Of a stretch of 64,000 bases of DNA, positions 61,662 through 64,000 are shown piece by piece; position 1 is the stretch's first letter, and every line of letters starts with the position of its first letter. The notes under the pieces were generated by a model. That model saw only the letters and a list, made by a program, of their open reading frames with translations, was not told the DNA's origin and did no database searches. The position numbers and the translations under genes were made by a program. The stretch is from CAVQBP01 sp963710745. Lineage in GTDB: Bacteria; Bacteroidota; Ignavibacteria; Ignavibacteriales; Ignavibacteriaceae. The stretch is taken from positions 124,001 through 188,000 of the forward strand of contig CAVQBP010000011.1 of the NCBI GenBank assembly GCA_963710745.1. Reading direction: 5' to 3'.

Positions 61662-64000
61662 TCACTTAACAGTAATCTCATCTACAAAAATCCAGGATTT
61701 GTTTCCTGCTCCCGGATGCCATGGCGGACATACTCCTATATTTTTTGCTAATACCCTGATGAACCTGGCTTTCTCATTATTTAATATTACATCATATTTT
61801 TTTATCTCCGTTATCTTATTATGCTGCAGCAATGTATCCGGCGCAGTACTAAAAACTTCCTTAAAATTTTTTCCGTCTTCTGAGATAAAATATTTAATTT
61901 CTTCGGGTAAAAAGATCCATGAACCGGGGCTGTTGAGAAAATCTGTTTTAATTTCTTTTATATTTTTGATTTTCCTTAAATCAAGAATCGCATCAAAATC
62001 GTTTCCTTCAAAACCCAGCCAGTTCCCGTCACCTGGGTTTAAGGTCCCGTGGATTCCATCTATTAATGAAGCTGCCCCAAGTGCACTGTATTTTGGATTC
62101 GGAGCATACTTTAGATTGATCTTTGTTTTTTCTGTTCTTTTGTAATTCATTACTGAAACAGGACTAATCTGCTTATCCTTTACTGCAGCTGCTTTTACTA
62201 TAGCCGTTGAATTAATTTCAAAGGGATTTTTATACCGTAATGAATTCTCATCCGGATTACTTCCATTAAGGGTATAGTAAATTCCGGCACTGTCAATTGA
62301 TGTGATTGATACAGAAACGGGTTCATCAATATCAAACTCCGGCTTAAAAGGTAATATCTGCGGAGGGAGAATTGTTTTGTCATTTGGATCTTTAACCGCC
62401 AGCATTGAAGTATCTATAATTTCTCTAGGCTGATTATTTCTGCTGAAGTATATATCAGCATTACTTTTCCCCTCATTAAATTCAGATTCTAATCTCAATT
62501 TATGAAAGCCCGGGTTCAGAAAGAGCTCTTTTATTTTATTTTTATCGGATAATGAATTGGCATCATAAGATATTAATTTATTATCTATAAAAAGACGTGA
62601 GTGATTCAGAGTAATAAGAAAGAACCTGTAATTTCCTTCTCTGTTTATTTTCAAATATCCCCTGAATATAAGCCCATACTTATTTTTATTCAGCATTAAA
62701 CTTTTTAAATCAAACACTTTTGTATAGCCGGTGTTTGAAGGAGTAGAATTTATCCAGTTAAAATTTTTGTCTGCATTAATATCCGGGTAATATGAAAATT
62801 CCAAACCATCATAAACCGATTCCACATTCAGTTTTTTTATATTTGATACAACTCCATTTTTATCATATGATACAGCTTTTATTATTGCCGGCTTTTTAAC
62901 AGTAAATGGATGTGCATACTGAACTGAATTACGGCCTGGTTCACTTCCGTCAATACTATAGTAAACATGTTTACCGGACGATGAATTAATTTCTATATCT
63001 GCATTAAATTTATTCTGTTTCAAAATTTTAATTTCGGGTGATGGGTATAATTTTTCAGGGATCGCAGACAAACCAATTTCTTTACGGAGTTTAGCCATGG
63101 CCCAGCACCACCAGGCTGCCTGTTCGCCATTGCCGGGATCAACAATTTTCCAAACTCCATTGTACATTTTTTTTAATTTTTTCTGATTTAAATATTCAAT
63201 GGAATGATCTGAACCTGTAGTAAGAAAACTGTTTTCCATATAAACCGGTTCATTATGTTGTATAACTGCAAGCATAGATAAAATCTGATTAATCCATTCC
63301 CAGTCCTTTTCTTCTCTTGCATACTCTATTTCCCATCCGATTCCTTTTCCGATCATCTGCCCGGAAAATCCCCGTTCGGCCAGTTTTCAGTCGGCATCCA
63401 TGTAATATTATTCCACCGCTGCATCATTTGCTTTTTCATTTCATCTATTGTATTCTTCAAAATCTTATGCTCTAATGGTTCCCATTGAGCAGCAACAGGA
63501 GAAAGGTTAACCCAGCTGAAACCTAAGAATGGAATGTTGGCATCTCCTTCTTTTGAAAGGAGTTCGAGATATAATTTTTTACCATTCAATTCCCTTGTCA
63601 TATATTTGTCAATACCTGACTTCAATGTTTCAAGTCTTTGTTTCCACAAATTCATTCTTGTACTTTCATTTCTTCTCCTTGCTACCTTAATCATTGTTTC
63701 AAGTGCAGCGCCGGTAAAACACTGAGTGAGCAAATCGTAATTTGTGGGTAAAGGCCGGGAATGTTCAAAGTTAAAATTGTGGATCAAATCAGGAATAAAT
63801 CTCTTCTTATCCGAACCCAAATAAGGCTTTTCCGTTGACCGATCCATTAGACCTGCCACAAAATTCCAGGTACTGTCTTCAAATGAAGTTCGGCCGCGTT
63901 TAAGCGCCAGTTGTGCCCATGCTAAGATATTGTGCGCCTGCCCGTCTATCTGATCAGTCTTTCCGATTATATAGATTGAATCCCTCTCCATGTTTCCAGT
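61662..64000 (-). CDS. six-hairpin glycosidase-like protein with CHB_HEX_C, PA14 and F5/8-type domains (partial, frameshifted)
   Basis: The gene runs off the right edge, so its N-terminus is missing. The visible start is part of an (alpha/alpha)6 barrel: IDGQAHNILAWAQLALKRG, DLLTQCFTGAALETMIKVA, WNNITWMPTENWPNGDF and EQAAWWCWAMAKLRKEIG. One missing G or C near 63361 breaks the frame (restoring GDFPGQMIGKGIGWEIEYA). Then follow a chitobiase C-terminal-like module (HVYYSIDGSEPGRNS), a PA14-type domain (FRGYLKINREGNYRFFLITL), a second such module (GIYYTLNGSNPDENS) and the shared discoidin-like end (CPPWHPGAGNKSWIFVDEI). I do not recognise the glycosidase family. The appendages match those on GH92, GH20 and GH29 here, which ties it to the same substrate. 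Confidence 0.75.

Noticed and set aside
61699..62145. Plus-strand open frame opposite the discoidin-like end of the last gene
   Set aside because: It mirrors the conserved domain on the other strand. Similar mirror frames appear opposite each copy of this module, so it is a codon-composition effect.
5269..64000. Insertion sequences, integrase or tRNA genes marking a genomic island
   Set aside because: I found no transposase or integrase frames, no terminal inverted repeats of IS type and no tRNA-like cloverleaf in the window.

Overview
The window looks like an AT-rich chromosome segment from the Ignavibacteria / Bacteroidota-Chlorobiota lineage. Two secreted proteins end in type IX secretion (T9SS) sorting domains containing 'QNYPNPFNP', and the TonB-dependent receptors carry an N-terminal carboxypeptidase-regulatory-like domain. 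A large-subunit methylmalonyl-CoA mutase without its own B12 domain is paired with a methylmalonyl-CoA epimerase. These lineage calls come from sequence signatures only.

Layout: 0-5 kb holds housekeeping or unrelated genes (methylmalonyl-CoA mutase, epimerase, a MORN-repeat membrane protein, an SGNH hydrolase with TPRs). From 5.2 to 39.3 kb almost everything is on the minus strand. Reading in the direction of transcription this is: alpha/beta hydrolase, GH92, ROK regulator, GH94, T9SS-exported GH18 endoglycosidase, two TonB receptors plus the 3' stub of another, AGE-type 2-epimerase, GH38, sugar MFS porter, UroD-like protein, GH130, CBM9-like protein, repeats, Tat-exported GH125, a third decayed TonB receptor, and a T9SS beta-helix protein closed by a terminator. 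At 39.35-39.68 kb transcription diverges. The plus strand then carries GH38, GH20, GH2, GH29, DUF4838, GH29, GH29, a sialidase-like propeller, GH29 and GH106. A minus-strand multidomain glycosidase-like gene runs off the right edge.

How it fits together (inference): the surface GH18 endoglycosidase would release glycans from glycoproteins. TonB receptors would import them; no SusD is present. Periplasmic exo-enzymes (GH92, GH38, GH125, GH20, GH2, GH29, GH106) would trim them. The MFS porter would carry mono- and disaccharides inward, and the cytoplasmic phosphorylases GH130 and GH94 and the epimerase would feed them to metabolism under the ROK regulator. The mannosidase set fits N-glycans or mannoproteins. 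Four fucosidases and a GH106 suggest a heavily fucosylated or rhamnose-bearing ligand, so the substrate is not settled.

Two cross-cutting features stand out. First, about half of the glycan genes contain clean single-base frameshifts. By hand I resolve about 23 as one extra base and about 5 as one missing base, while 29.6-43.0 kb is lesion-free. This looks more like long-read consensus error than decay, except for the first receptor (7.2-10.2 kb), which also has an in-frame stop. Second, gaps between genes are filled with several families of short inverted repeats, and five enzymes of different families share one C-terminal F5/8-type (discoidin-like) module ending in a CPxWH...KxWxFxDEI motif.
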